Shown here piece by piece: positions 24,530 to 32,438 of a stretch of DNA of 46,081 nucleotides. Made by a program: the position numbers and the translations under genes. Each line of letters opens with the position of its first letter. Position 1 is the stretch's first letter. The stretch comes from Ruminococcus sp. (GTDB lineage: Bacteria > Bacillota > Clostridia > Oscillospirales > Ruminococcaceae): positions 1-46,081 of the forward strand of contig JAFUTU010000011.1 in NCBI GenBank assembly GCA_017484095.1, in the 5' to 3' direction. Below the pieces are notes generated by a model. That model was not told the DNA's origin and searched no databases. It saw only the letters and a program-made list of their open reading frames with translations.

Positions 24530-25199
24530 AGCGCCTGACCTCTTCTCTCTTTTTATTTATTACCGCGAGCAGTCTCTCACCCTGCTCTTTTTTATCGGCA
24601 GAGCCTGCCATGCCCCTGGCTGCACGCTCAAGCCTGTCACATTCCCGTTTGATATATTCGGTATTTTCATCGCTGTCACATTTTATCAGCCCGAACCTAA
24701 AATACTCCTCTGAACATTCATAAGGCGCCCTCACACCGAACCGCCCCGACATTACCGAATAACCGAACCTGCCCGAGATACACGCCCTTTCATTCTTCAC
24801 ACAGAAGCTGTTATCATAAAGCCATTCTCTCAACAGCTCAGCCTTTGTCATGGGCTGCATAACGATATTCACCGAGCCGTCCTTTATCCGATCGCACCGG
24901 CTGAGAATATCCACCATAAGTTCTCCTCCCATACCTGCGAGCACAATATCCGTTATCCCGTCAAGCGAAACACCGTTAAGCCCGTCAGAGAGGACAGTTT
25001 TCACCTTATCCGAAAGCCCCTGTGCAGTAATGTGTTCTCTCGCTGATGCCAGCGGCTTCTCGCCGATATCGCAAGCCAGCGCTGAGCTGCACCTGCCGCT
25101 TTTGACCAGATAGCACGGCAGATACCCGTGGTCTGTCCCGATATCGCAAACAAAGTCACCCTCTATTAACTCCGCACAGAGCAGCAGCCTTTTATCCAT
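24513..25199 (-). CDS. trmK: tRNA (adenine-22-N1)-methyltransferase TrmK
   Basis: A 228-residue SAM-dependent methyltransferase. The SAM site is VCDIGTDHGYLPCYL (about 17-31), with further motifs DGL and IVLAGMGGELM, and a C-terminal coiled region. It methylates N1 of A22 in the D-loop of tRNAs. The neighbouring nif3-like gene supports the assignment. It has an unremarkable ATG at 25199. Confidence 0.93.
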   Translation of the reverse strand: MDKRLLLCAELIEGDFVCDIGTDHGYLPCYLVKSGRCSSALACDIGEKPLASAREHITAQGLSDKVKTVLSDGLNGVSLDGITDIVLAGMGGELMVDILSRCDRIKDGSVNIVMQPMTKAELLREWLYDNSFCVKNERACISGRFGYSVMSGRFGVRAPYECSEEYFRFGLIKCDSDENTEYIKRECDRLERAARGMAGSADKKEQGERLLAVINKKREEVRRYDESK

Positions 25200-25216
25200 T
25201 TAAAACTCCCCTTAAT

Positions 25217-25250
25217 AAAAAACGCCGCAGCACATAACAGTTACTGCGGC
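25217..25250 (-). terminator. Terminator of the DUF1858 gene
   Basis: GCCGCAG (25224-25230) pairs with CTGCGGC (25244-25250); the minus strand continues with a run of T's (25222-25217). It separates the DUF1858 gene from trmK. Confidence 0.8.
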
Positions 25251-25258
25251 CGTCTTTC

Positions 25259-25462
25259 TTAGCTTGCAAAATGAGCGTTCAGCTTAGCTATGAGCTCCTC
25301 GGGATCAACACCGTGAACATAGCAAGCCTCCTCAACAGTCTCACCTCTTGAAGCAGGGCAGAAAAGACAGTGCATACCCATTTCCATAAAATAGGGCGCT
25401 GTGTTCTCATCTGCGTCCATAATATCGCCGATAACTGTATCCTTAGTTACAACAAAAGCCAT
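25259..25462 (-). CDS. DUF1858 domain protein (small CxxC redox/iron-type domain)
   Basis: A 67-residue protein consisting of one DUF1858-like domain: VTKDTVIGDIMDADENTAPYF, then MGMHCLFCPAS with a CxxC pair (Cys32, Cys35) and TVEEACYVHGVDPEELIAKLN. The fold resembles the N-terminal domain of ScdA/RIC iron-sulfur repair proteins. It may handle thiol or nitrosative stress, but the free-standing form has no proven role. It has GGAGG before the ATG, and its own promoter and terminator. Confidence 0.85.
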   Translation of the reverse strand: MAFVVTKDTVIGDIMDADENTAPYFMEMGMHCLFCPASRGETVEEACYVHGVDPEELIAKLNAHFAS

Positions 25463-25494
25463 ATTTAAACCTCCTTATACATATAGCTTTTCTT

Positions 25495-25523
25495 AGTATA
25501 ACCTATAGGCTATAAAAAATCAA
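25495..25523 (-). promoter_or_regulatory. Promoter of the DUF1858 gene
   Basis: TTGATT (25523-25518), 17-nt spacer, TATACT (25500-25495). Confidence 0.65.
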
Positions 25524-25552
25524 TACTAATTTTGTAAACATTTCTCCCGAAT

Positions 25553-25580
25553 AAAAAAAGAGCTGCCAAAATGACAGCTC
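25553..25580 (-). terminator. Terminator after the zinc-ribbon gene
   Basis: GAGCTG/CAGCTC stem (25560-25580) followed by seven T's on minus. About 90 nt of 3' UTR separates it from the zinc-ribbon stop; that UTR can form a GAACGATCG/CGGTCGTTC hairpin (about 25613-25665). Confidence 0.85.
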
Positions 25581-25672
25581 CCAATAAACAAAGCTATTCG
25601 CAGATTTCTCCGCCCGAACGACCGTTTATCCGCCAAACTGATCCCTGTCCGATCGTTCTCAGAATACGGCTA

Positions 25673-25951
25673 TCAGCCCTGCTCTTTCATCTTTGCAAAG
25701 CACTCGCTGCAATATACAGGACGATCCTCTCTTGGCTTGAACGGAATGATCGCCTCGCCTCCGCAAGCTGCACAAACAGCTGTGTAGGTCTGTCTCTCAG
25801 CTCTGCTGGCTGCTTTTCTTGCATCTCTGCAAGCCTTGCATCTCTGCGGCTCGTTTACAAATCCCTTTTCTGCGTAGAACTCCTGTTCTCCTGCCGTGAA
25901 AACAAACTCATTTCCACATTCTTTGCACACTAGTGTCTTGTCTTCATACAT
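25673..25951 (-). CDS. Double zinc-ribbon protein
   Basis: A 92-residue protein with two Cys4 modules: C9/C12 with C38/C41 (zinc-ribbon of the trcl type, CKECGNEFVFTAGEQEFYAEKG) and C60/C63 with C81/C84 (a CxxC-x17-CxxC module). These are probably structural zinc sites, in a nucleic-acid or protein-binding protein; no enzyme motif is present. It lies downstream of the SigH-like gene with 130 nt between them containing a tRNA-like fold, and has GAGGTAAG before the ATG. Confidence 0.85.
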   Translation of the reverse strand: MYEDKTLVCKECGNEFVFTAGEQEFYAEKGFVNEPQRCKACRDARKAASRAERQTYTAVCAACGGEAIIPFKPREDRPVYCSECFAKMKEQG

Positions 25952-25969
25952 AATTCTTACCTCGTTTAT

Positions 25970-26078
25970 TTTTTTTAGTCCTCATCGGATTTGCACCGAC
26001 ATCTTCGACCCTACGCCTCAACCGGACCTTTGCCTGCCGAAGCGTTAATCAACGCTTTTCATTAAGCTATCAGACCAT
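25970..26078 (-). other. Structured spacer with a tRNA T-arm-like hairpin
   Basis: Between the SigH-like and zinc-ribbon genes the minus strand forms AAGCGTT-gatt-AACGCTT and then a block closed by GTCC/GGAC that ends in TCGG-TGCAAAT-CCGA followed by TGAGGAC. The last part looks like a tRNA T arm and acceptor 3' strand. No full cloverleaf can be built, because the matching 5' acceptor strand is missing. It may be a tRNA remnant or an unrecognised leader of the zinc-ribbon mRNA. Confidence 0.3.
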
Positions 26079-26084
26079 ATTTCC

Positions 26085-26639
26085 TCATAAAATGAGCCTG
26101 AGCTTTCTTCTCGCTCTCTGTACTGCATTATCGACAGCCTTCTGAGAAACGCCGAGCTCCTCAGCGATCTGGCTGTAGCTCATCGCCATCATCAAAAGCC
26201 TGAACACGTTCCATTCCAGCTCAGAAAGCTGCGTAGCTATAGCATCATAAAGCTCCGCTGTGTTCTCTTTTTCGATAACGATATCCTCGGGGTGCTCGGT
26301 TTCAGCATCAATCTGCTCACCAAGAGTTCCTTCGTCCTCAGTGATAAGCGCATTTCTTTTAAATGCCGAAGCCATTCTGTTTTTCACACAAATAGAAGCA
26401 TAAGTTGCAAACTCTGCCCCCTTGTCAGCCTCATAGCTCTTAACGGCGCCCAACAAAGCTATAAGCCCCTCCTGCACAAGGTCATCCCTCACACTCTCAG
26501 GAAAGGTGCGCGAAAAATAACGAATCCTCGGGAGATACCGCCTAACGATCTCACCCAGAGAATCCATATCACCTTCAGAGATCCCGACAAGCTGCTCATC
26601 GGTAAGCTCCGTATATGAATAATGCTTTTTGCCGTTCAA
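26085..26639 (-). CDS. SigH-like RNA polymerase sigma factor
   Basis: A 184-residue sigma-70 family protein. Region 2 includes DDLVQEGLIALLGAVKSYEADKGAEFATYASICVKNRM (about 52-89), and region 4 includes LSELEWNVFRLLMMAMSYSQIAEELGVSQKAVDNAVQRARRKL (about 137-180). The pattern and size match SigH (sigma-30) of Firmicutes, which directs post-exponential, competence or sporulation genes. It starts at TTG (26639) with only weak ribosome-site character, which may keep levels low. Its promoter is at 26687-26715. No anti-sigma gene is adjacent. Confidence 0.88.
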   Translation of the reverse strand: MNGKKHYSYTELTDEQLVGISEGDMDSLGEIVRRYLPRIRYFSRTFPESVRDDLVQEGLIALLGAVKSYEADKGAEFATYASICVKNRMASAFKRNALITEDEGTLGEQIDAETEHPEDIVIEKENTAELYDAIATQLSELEWNVFRLLMMAMSYSQIAEELGVSQKAVDNAVQRARRKLRLIL

Positions 26640-26686
26640 ACCCTCGCCAACTCTCCGCCGCCCGATAACAGTAACTTAACATATTA

Positions 26687-26715
26687 ATCATAGCACTGCC
26701 ACAAAAAAAAGTCAA
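26687..26715 (-). promoter_or_regulatory. Promoter of the SigH-like gene
   Basis: TTGACT (26715-26710), 17-nt spacer, TATGAT (26692-26687). Confidence 0.65.
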
Positions 26716-26814
26716 GCAATTTCCGAAATCAAAACCAATAATTTGAAATATTTGTAATATACCACAGTTTGAGATATTTTTTATTGTGATTTTTAACAAA
26801 TGTCAAATAATAGG

Positions 26815-26841
26815 AAAAGCGGCCGCGATACAAGCAGCCGC
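26815..26841 (-). terminator. Terminator of the DivIVA-fumarase beta operon
   Basis: GCGGCTGC and GCGGCCGC (one T-G pair) form an 8-bp stem on minus (26841-26819), followed by TTTT, just after the fumarase-subunit stop. Confidence 0.7.
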
Positions 26842-26847
26842 CATATT

Positions 26848-27405
26848 TTATCCGACCCTGAACTTTTCCCTTCCGCTCTCGAAGATATCTCCTCCGAGGC
26901 AGTCATCAGCCACCACAAGCGGAAAGTCTTTCACCGTAAGCTTCTTGACCGACTCGCAGCCAAGATCGTCGAACGCAACCACCTCACACGAGGTTATGCA
27001 CTTGCAGGCAAGCGCACCTGCACCGCCCACAGCACAGAGGTACACCGCCTTATTGCGAACAATGGCGTCTCTAACCTCTTTGGAGCGTTCGCCCTTACCG
27101 ATCATTCCTGCCAGACCAAGATCCAGCAGTCTCGGTGCGAACCTGTCCATTCTTCCCGAGGTCGTAGGTCCGCATGAGCCTATAGGTCTGCCCTCAGGTG
27201 CAGGGGTAGGCCCGGCATAATAGATAACAGCACCCTCCAGCGGTATCGGCAGCTCCTTGCCCTCATCGAGCAGAGCCGCAAACCTCTTGTGGGCTGCATC
27301 TCTTGCGGTATAAACTGTACCGCTCAGCAATATCTTATCACCACAGCGGAGCTCAGGGCTTACAGCCCCAAGCTCCTGCGCATTAACTTTTCTTATTTCA
27401 GCCAC
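26848..27405 (-). CDS. Class I (Fe-S) fumarate/tartrate hydro-lyase beta subunit, orphan
   Basis: A 185-residue protein matching the swivel-domain C-terminal part of class I fumarases (TtdB/FumB type): GDKILLSGTVYTARDAAHKR, YYAGPTPAPEGRPIGSCGPTTSGRMD and KCITSCEVVAFDDLG. With an alpha subunit carrying the 4Fe-4S cluster it would interconvert fumarate and malate. No alpha subunit lies on either side: the neighbours are a DivIVA-like gene (2 nt upstream) and a terminator. It starts at GTG (27405) with AAGGA upstream. The alpha subunit is presumably elsewhere in the genome. Confidence 0.9.
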   Translation of the reverse strand: MAEIRKVNAQELGAVSPELRCGDKILLSGTVYTARDAAHKRFAALLDEGKELPIPLEGAVIYYAGPTPAPEGRPIGSCGPTTSGRMDRFAPRLLDLGLAGMIGKGERSKEVRDAIVRNKAVYLCAVGGAGALACKCITSCEVVAFDDLGCESVKKLTVKDFPLVVADDCLGGDIFESGREKFRVG

Positions 27406-27407
27406 GA

Positions 27408-28421
27408 TTATTCCTTCTCAGCCTCTTCTACCATTGAAAGACCGTCGTCAATGAGATCTCTTGCATTGTTAACAGCACCTATGCTGTTTCCGTACAGATC
27501 ATTAAGTGTTGTAACGAGCTGCTGTACAGTATCATTAAGGGATGTGAACTGAGTCTTGACCTTATTTCTGATATCAGCCGACTCTTCTCTGATGTTGGAA
27601 GCATCATTTCTAGCCTTCTCAACGATCTGCTCAGCTTCCTTCCTTGCCTGGAAATTCATGTCGTCAGCGCTCTTCTTAGCCTCTGCGACCTTAGCAGCAG
27701 CCTCAGCATCAGCAGCAGTCTTTGTCTCCTCTGCATACTTGTCAGCCTCGATAGTCTGCTCGGAAGCATACTTGTCAGCCTCAGCCTTAGTTCTTGTAAC
27801 ATAAGCATCTGCAGCTGCTCTGTCCTCGTTAGCTCTTGCCTGAGCATCGCTGACAGTCTTCTGTGCCTGAGCATTAGCATCAGCAATGATCTGATCCTGC
27901 ATCTGCTTGGTCTCGTCTTCCATCTGCTTAGCAGCCTTCTTAGCCTCAGCAACCACCTTGTTAGCGGTGTTCTGAGCCTCAATGAACACGCTTCCGATAT
28001 CAAAGCTCGGAGCTGCGCCCGTACCTGCATTAGCCTCAGCCTGCTCGAGCTTCTCCTTCAGCTCCTCGATCTCCTGCTTCTGCTTTTCGATCTCGGAATC
28101 CTTCTCGATCACCTGCTGCTCATAGTCAGCTATACGAACCTTCATCGAGTCTGTGCTGCCCATCAGCTCAGCTACCTTATTGTTAGCTGTCTCGAGCTTT
28201 GCGTTAGCGCTCTCGAGCTTATCCTCAAGCTCCTTCTTGCCCTCAAAATCAGCCTGCTGACCCTCGCTCTGCTTCTCAAGCCTCTCGATGGTCTCCTCCT
28301 GATCCTTAACTTTAGTCTCAAGAGTATAGATCTTTGATGTAAGATCATCTACATATGCAAGAACGTCCTGCTTATCAAATCCGCCGACTCTTACTGTTCT
28401 TAAATATCCATTACTTGCCAT
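27408..28421 (-). CDS. DivIVA-domain coiled-coil protein
   Basis: A 337-residue protein. The N-terminal segment (about 1-40, TVRVGGFDKQDVLAYVDDLTSKI) has the DivIVA pattern for membrane-curvature binding. A long coiled coil follows (about 40-130), then an Ala/Glu/Lys-rich helical region (about 150-290) like ATP-synthase b-type stalks, and a short helical tail. GGAGG seven nt before the ATG at 28421 sets the start. Probably a polar or septal scaffold linked to division, since it follows ftsZ; which partners it recruits is not evident. It has its own promoter and is cotranscribed with the fumarase subunit. Confidence 0.85.
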   Translation of the reverse strand: MASNGYLRTVRVGGFDKQDVLAYVDDLTSKIYTLETKVKDQEETIERLEKQSEGQQADFEGKKELEDKLESANAKLETANNKVAELMGSTDSMKVRIADYEQQVIEKDSEIEKQKQEIEELKEKLEQAEANAGTGAAPSFDIGSVFIEAQNTANKVVAEAKKAAKQMEDETKQMQDQIIADANAQAQKTVSDAQARANEDRAAADAYVTRTKAEADKYASEQTIEADKYAEETKTAADAEAAAKVAEAKKSADDMNFQARKEAEQIVEKARNDASNIREESADIRNKVKTQFTSLNDTVQQLVTTLNDLYGNSIGAVNNARDLIDDGLSMVEEAEKE

Positions 28422-28454
28422 AGCAATTCCTCCCAAAATTTTTCTATTAATATA

Positions 28455-28483
28455 ATTATACTATAAAAGTTATATTTTTTCAA
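28455..28483 (-). promoter_or_regulatory. Promoter of the DivIVA-like gene
   Basis: TTGAAA (28483-28478), 17-nt spacer, TATAAT (28460-28455). Confidence 0.75.
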
Positions 28484-28696
28484 CAGGAATATCACGTTTT
28501 GATAAATTTCATTATTCCGTACAAATTTGTTAAAAAAATTTATTCAACTTGACAAATCCCATCAATTCTTACACAATTATTATATCAAAATCTTACCAGA
28601 ATTTCAAGCGTTTTTACGAAAAAATTTCTGAGATGCAAAAATTTTCGGAAAGTTTATTATATTTTTCTGTAAACGTTTTCCGATCTATTGTCTCAA
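28484..28696. other. AT-rich intergenic region upstream of the DivIVA-like gene
   Basis: About 210 nt of AT-rich sequence between the ftsZ terminator and the DivIVA promoter. It contains a sequence close to a catabolite-response (cre) site, TGTAAACGTTTTCC (about 28669-28682). I see no gene or other clear element. Confidence 0.5.
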
Positions 28697-28722
28697 AAGG
28701 CGGACCGCAGCCGATCCGCCTT
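28697..28722 (-). terminator. ftsZ terminator
   Basis: AAGGCGGA (28722-28715 on minus) pairs with TCCGCCTT (28704-28697), followed by TTGAG. It ends the dcw-ftsZ transcript. Confidence 0.8.
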
Positions 28723-28748
28723 CAAAGCTTATACATTTCTAAAGCCGA

Positions 28749-29873
28749 TCACTTATTCTTGAAAATATTAAAAATATCATCATAGTAATTCGGATTATCA
28801 GCTGCCTTTACGCCTGCCTTGTGCATAGCCTCGGCATCAGCCTTTGCCTCGTCAGCCTTCTTTGTCTGAGCGGCAAAGCTGGAAATGAACGGACTTGTCT
28901 GTGCAGGCTGATCGTCTCTGTCAGCAAAGTCAGCTGCAATAACGGTAACGTCCATGCTGTCCTTGGAATCGGGGTCTGTACCATTACCGAAGATGATCTC
29001 AGCGCCGTCATCAGCAGCATCTGCGATAGCAGCAGTCAGCTCGTCCATATCACTGATAAGCAGATCCTCACTCATTGTAACGTTAACGATAAGTCTTCTT
29101 GCACCCCTGATAGATGTCTCAAGCAGTTCTGATGCAACGACCTGATTGATAATGTCGTTCACCTTGTCCTTGCCCTCGCCGTGGCCGAGAGCGATGTGTG
29201 CTCTTCCTGCGCCCTTGAGTATGGTGGTAACATCGGCAAAGTCAACGTTGATGTCGTCATGTCTTGTGATTATCTCAGCGATAGCTATAACGTCTGTCTT
29301 AAGTACATCATCTGCAATAGCATATGACTGTCTCATTGTGAGACGCATCTCGTTAGTGATGAGGTTCTGGTTAGGTATAACGATAAGAGCATCAACATGG
29401 CTGGTCAGCGCCTCGATACCCTTCTCGGCTCTCTCCATCTTCTTAGCGCCCTCAAACTTGAAAGGCTTTGTTACAACAGCGATGGTGAGCTTATCAAGCG
29501 ACTGAGCTATCTCTGCAACTACAGGTGCAGCTCCCGTTCCTGTTCCGCCGCCCATACCTGCTGTGATGAATACCATATCAGCATCAGCGATAGCCTCTGC
29601 GATCTCGTCTCTGCTCTCCTGTGCGGAAGCCTCACCGATCTCAGGCTTTGCACCTGCGCCAAGACCATGGGTAAGCTTCGCTCCGATCTGTATCTGTCTT
29701 GTAGCGTTTGACTTCTTCAGAGCCTGTATATCGGTATTTACCGCAATGTACTCAACGTTTCCTTCAATGCCTGCCTCAGCGATACAATTAAGAGCGTTTC
29801 CGCCGCCGCCGCCGACACCGATGACCTTGATCTTTGCGCCAACTACAGGTTCTTCAACAAACTCGTAACTCAT
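28749..29873 (-). CDS. ftsZ: Cell division protein FtsZ
   Basis: A 374-residue tubulin homologue that polymerises with GTP into the Z ring. Visible are the N-terminal GVGGGGGNALN, the tubulin signature GMGGGTGTGAAPV (about 106-118) and the synergy loop with catalytic acids, NVDFADVTTIL. The start at 29873 is set by GGGAGG nine nt upstream and by matching the family N-terminus; a longer extension has none. The C-terminal peptide is unusual: after an Ala/Asp/Lys-rich linker the protein ends YDDIFNIFKNK, without the canonical P-x-F-L(R/K) core used to dock FtsA, SepF or ZipA. A promoter lies upstream at 29988-30016. No ftsA precedes it. Confidence 0.97.
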   Translation of the reverse strand: MSYEFVEEPVVGAKIKVIGVGGGGGNALNCIAEAGIEGNVEYIAVNTDIQALKKSNATRQIQIGAKLTHGLGAGAKPEIGEASAQESRDEIAEAIADADMVFITAGMGGGTGTGAAPVVAEIAQSLDKLTIAVVTKPFKFEGAKKMERAEKGIEALTSHVDALIVIPNQNLITNEMRLTMRQSYAIADDVLKTDVIAIAEIITRHDDINVDFADVTTILKGAGRAHIALGHGEGKDKVNDIINQVVASELLETSIRGARRLIVNVTMSEDLLISDMDELTAAIADAADDGAEIIFGNGTDPDSKDSMDVTVIAADFADRDDQPAQTSPFISSFAAQTKKADEAKADAEAMHKAGVKAADNPNYYDDIFNIFKNK

Positions 29874-29987
29874 AACTAACGTCCTCCCATAACGAAATTT
29901 TCCGTCCTCTATATATGTATAGACTGTCGTCCTCATTCTGTCTTTGCTCTGCTTTCTCATGAAAAGCGCACAAAGAGATACAATAAT

Positions 29988-30016
29988 ATATTATCACATT
30001 TTCGTCAAAATGTAAA
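29988..30016 (-). promoter_or_regulatory. ftsZ promoter
   Basis: TTTACA (30016-30011), 17-nt spacer, TAATAT (29993-29988). An overlapping alternative is TTGACG, 17 nt, TATTGT. It gives ftsZ expression independent of the dcw read-through. Confidence 0.6.
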
Positions 30017-30113
30017 GAGGTATTATGTATATCTGATAAAATTTTTATTAATTATTCATTAATCGACTTTATCTGACCGAAAATTTGTACATTTTACACA
30101 ACCTCTCTCAATT

Positions 30114-31166
30114 CTACCAAGTCTGCGCTTCATCTGCCTGCCACTGCGCTTCGGTATTATCGGGTGTCCATTCTGTCTCGGGCTGCCACTGGGTCTCGGT
30201 CTCAGCCTGCCAGCCGCCGTCATCATCCTGCCAGTTATCGGTATTGTTATCAGCAGGATGATCCTGTGTATCCGCCTGCCACTGAGTATCTGTCTCGGGC
30301 TGCCACTGGGCGTCAGTCTGCTGAGCATCGGCTGCCTCCTGTGATGAGTCGCCGCTGTCATCTGAAGGAAGCTCTACGCCTCTCTCTTTAGGTATTGCAG
30401 AAACGCCGCTGTTTGCGCTGTTATATATAAAGGTACCCTCATAATCATCATTGAGCTGTTCGAGCACGAGCTTCATCGCGGTCAGCTTCTGCTCAATATC
30501 TACCGAGCTGCCGAGCTTTATCTCTATGCGGTCATCGTACATTATCCTTATGTCCGATCTGTCCGTCATATCAATATAGTTTATTTTAGTGAAGCCGAGC
30601 TCCATAATGCTTTCAAGAAGCTGGCTGAGGATATCCGTTTTCAGCGAGTCCTCGGATTCAAGCTCTTCACCTAACTCCTTGCTCTTCAGCTCAAACCCTT
30701 TTATAATAGGTATCCTGCCTGTTGGTTCGGGGTTTTTCTGCTCAAGAACTCTGCCCGACGACGATATCACATAATACGAGCCCTTATCCTCGATATCCAC
30801 TGCCTTTTCGGCTTCGGTGCAGGTTATCACCAAGGTAGAGGGGAATTTCTGCTCCACCTTTGCCTCATCTATGTAGACAAGAGCGCTTTCGAGCCTATCC
30901 TCAACGGCGCCCGTGTCAAGTCTTATCAGGTTCTGGCCGTTCTGCACACCGCCGATGACCATTATCTGCTCATCGCCGTAGAGAGTAACTCCCCTGATCT
31001 CTATTTTCTTTATGTTGAAAAAGAATATCATACAAACAATGAGCACCAGCGCCAGTATCAGGAAGATGATGCCGATATAGATATTCCTCATTCGGGCAGT
31101 TCTGGCATTTTCGTAAGCTTCAAGCTCCTCTTTGCCGACTGCATTGTTCTCGTTGTTTTCGCTCAT
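30114..31166 (-). CDS. ftsQ: FtsQ/DivIB-family division protein with a Trp/Gln-rich acidic tail
   Basis: A 350-residue bitopic protein: cytoplasmic N-terminus (about 1-25), one helix (about 26-47, IYIGIIFLILALVLIVCMIFFF), a POTRA domain (about 50-120, IKKIEIRGVTLYGDEQIMVIGG) and an FtsQ beta domain (to about 250). The POTRA and beta domains sit outside and link FtsL and the transpeptidase to the divisome. The last 86 residues form an acidic, low-complexity tail with eight Trp, mostly in QWQ(P/A) or NWQ/GWQ contexts, absent from the FtsQ/DivIB proteins I know. It follows murA in the operon. Assignment as FtsQ rests on position, POTRA and topology. Confidence 0.85.
   Translation of the reverse strand: MSENNENNAVGKEELEAYENARTARMRNIYIGIIFLILALVLIVCMIFFFNIKKIEIRGVTLYGDEQIMVIGGVQNGQNLIRLDTGAVEDRLESALVYIDEAKVEQKFPSTLVITCTEAEKAVDIEDKGSYYVISSSGRVLEQKNPEPTGRIPIIKGFELKSKELGEELESEDSLKTDILSQLLESIMELGFTKINYIDMTDRSDIRIMYDDRIEIKLGSSVDIEQKLTAMKLVLEQLNDDYEGTFIYNSANSGVSAIPKERGVELPSDDSGDSSQEAADAQQTDAQWQPETDTQWQADTQDHPADNNTDNWQDDDGGWQAETETQWQPETEWTPDNTEAQWQADEAQTW
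30173..30310 (-). repeat. Direct repeats encoding the QWQ tail of FtsQ
   Basis: A 21-nt sequence is repeated exactly at 30173-30193 and 30290-30310, and shorter forms (CTGCCACTG) recur between and around them. They encode the repeated QWQ(P/A)(E/D)T units, so tail length could vary by slippage or recombination. Confidence 0.75.
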
Positions 31167-31178
31167 TTAAACCTTTCC

Positions 31179-32438
31179 TTAGCTTTTTTCTCTTCTTATA
31201 TCCGCGCCCAGCTCGGTGAGCGTTTTTTCAATATTCTCATAGCCTCTGTCTATAAGCTTTATGTTAGTTACTGTCGTTTCTCCCTCTGCTGCAAGCGCAG
31301 CACACACAAGCGCCGCGCCGCCTCTGAGATCTGGCGCCATGACCTTTGCCCCGTAGAGCTTTTTTACACCTCTTATCACGGCGGTCCTGCCCTCTGTGCT
31401 GATATCAGCTCCCATTCTGGCAAGCTCATCAACATGGCGGAAACGGCTGGTGAAAATGTTCTCGGTGATAACGCTCGTTCCCTCAGCCTTTGTGAGCATA
31501 GCCATTATCGGCGCCTGCGCATCGGTCGGGAATGCGGGATAGGGCAGCGTTTGTATCTCTCTCACAGCCCTGAGCGGCTTTTTTGCACTTAAAAATATCT
31601 TATCCTCCGAATCGGCGACCAGGCACCCTGCCTGCTCAAATACCTCTGTCACAGCATTAAGATGCGAAGGCACCGTGCCTTTAAGGGTTATCTCTCCGCC
31701 TGCCGCAGCAGCTGCTGCCATAAAGGTAGCCGCACAGATCCTGTCTGGCATAACGGTATATTCTCCGCCGTGGAGGGTCTTGACTCCTTTTATCCTTACA
31801 GTTCCCGAAGGGGAAACTCTCACCTTAGCGCCTATCGTTCTGAGGAAGCCTGCAAGGTCTTCTATCTCTGGCTCGCGGGCGGCATTATTGATAACGGTCT
31901 CACCCTCAGCCATTGAGGCGCAGAGCATAATGTTCTCGGTAGCCCCGACGGACGGGAACGGCAGATTTATGACCGTGCCCTTTACTCCGTGAGGACAGCT
32001 GCATATCAGCTCTCCGTATTTTTCAGTTATAGAAACGCCCAGCTGCCTGAGCGCTCTTATATGCATATCTATGGGTCTGGGGCCAAGCTCACAGCCGCCG
32101 GGAAAGGTAAGTCTGCATTCTCCCGTTCTTGCAAGAACTGCCCCGAGAAAAACTATCGAGGAGCGCATCTCTCTCATCAGCGCATCGGGAACGCACACGC
32201 TCTCAATAACTGTCGGATCGGCGGTAACACAGCCGTTTTCATAAGTACATCTGACACCCAGACAGGAAAGTATCCTGAGAGCCGCAAACACGTCAGACAG
32301 CTCGGGTATGTTATACAGCTTAACCTTTTCGCCTGCCAGAACGCAGCCTGCCAGTATCGGCAATGCACTGTTTTTGGCACCCTGAACTTTTATCTCACCG
32401 CCGAGTCTGCGTCCTCCGTTTATGATAAGCTTTTGCAT
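31179..32438 (-). CDS. murA: UDP-N-acetylglucosamine 1-carboxyvinyltransferase MurA
   Basis: A 419-residue EPSP-synthase-fold enzyme that transfers enolpyruvate to UDP-GlcNAc, the first committed step of peptidoglycan synthesis. The catalytic Cys (about 116) is present in FPGGCELGPRPIDMH, so it should be fosfomycin-sensitive; QGAKNSALP near the N-terminus and ...TSRFRHVDELARMGADI are also typical. The start at MQKL (32438) has GGAG eight nt upstream; a GTG three codons earlier overlaps that ribosome site. The start codon lies in the stem of a predicted mRNA hairpin (32431-32481), so translation may be controlled. It is in the dcw operon, between an unknown bitopic protein and ftsQ. Confidence 0.96.
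   Translation of the reverse strand: MQKLIINGGRRLGGEIKVQGAKNSALPILAGCVLAGEKVKLYNIPELSDVFAALRILSCLGVRCTYENGCVTADPTVIESVCVPDALMREMRSSIVFLGAVLARTGECRLTFPGGCELGPRPIDMHIRALRQLGVSITEKYGELICSCPHGVKGTVINLPFPSVGATENIMLCASMAEGETVINNAAREPEIEDLAGFLRTIGAKVRVSPSGTVRIKGVKTLHGGEYTVMPDRICAATFMAAAAAAGGEITLKGTVPSHLNAVTEVFEQAGCLVADSEDKIFLSAKKPLRAVREIQTLPYPAFPTDAQAPIMAMLTKAEGTSVITENIFTSRFRHVDELARMGADISTEGRTAVIRGVKKLYGAKVMAPDLRGGAALVCAALAAEGETTVTNIKLIDRGYENIEKTLTELGADIRREKS

Noticed and set aside
25970..26078. A complete tRNA gene
   Set aside because: Only the T arm and 3' acceptor-like strand are recognisable; no matching 5' acceptor, D arm or anticodon arm can be built.
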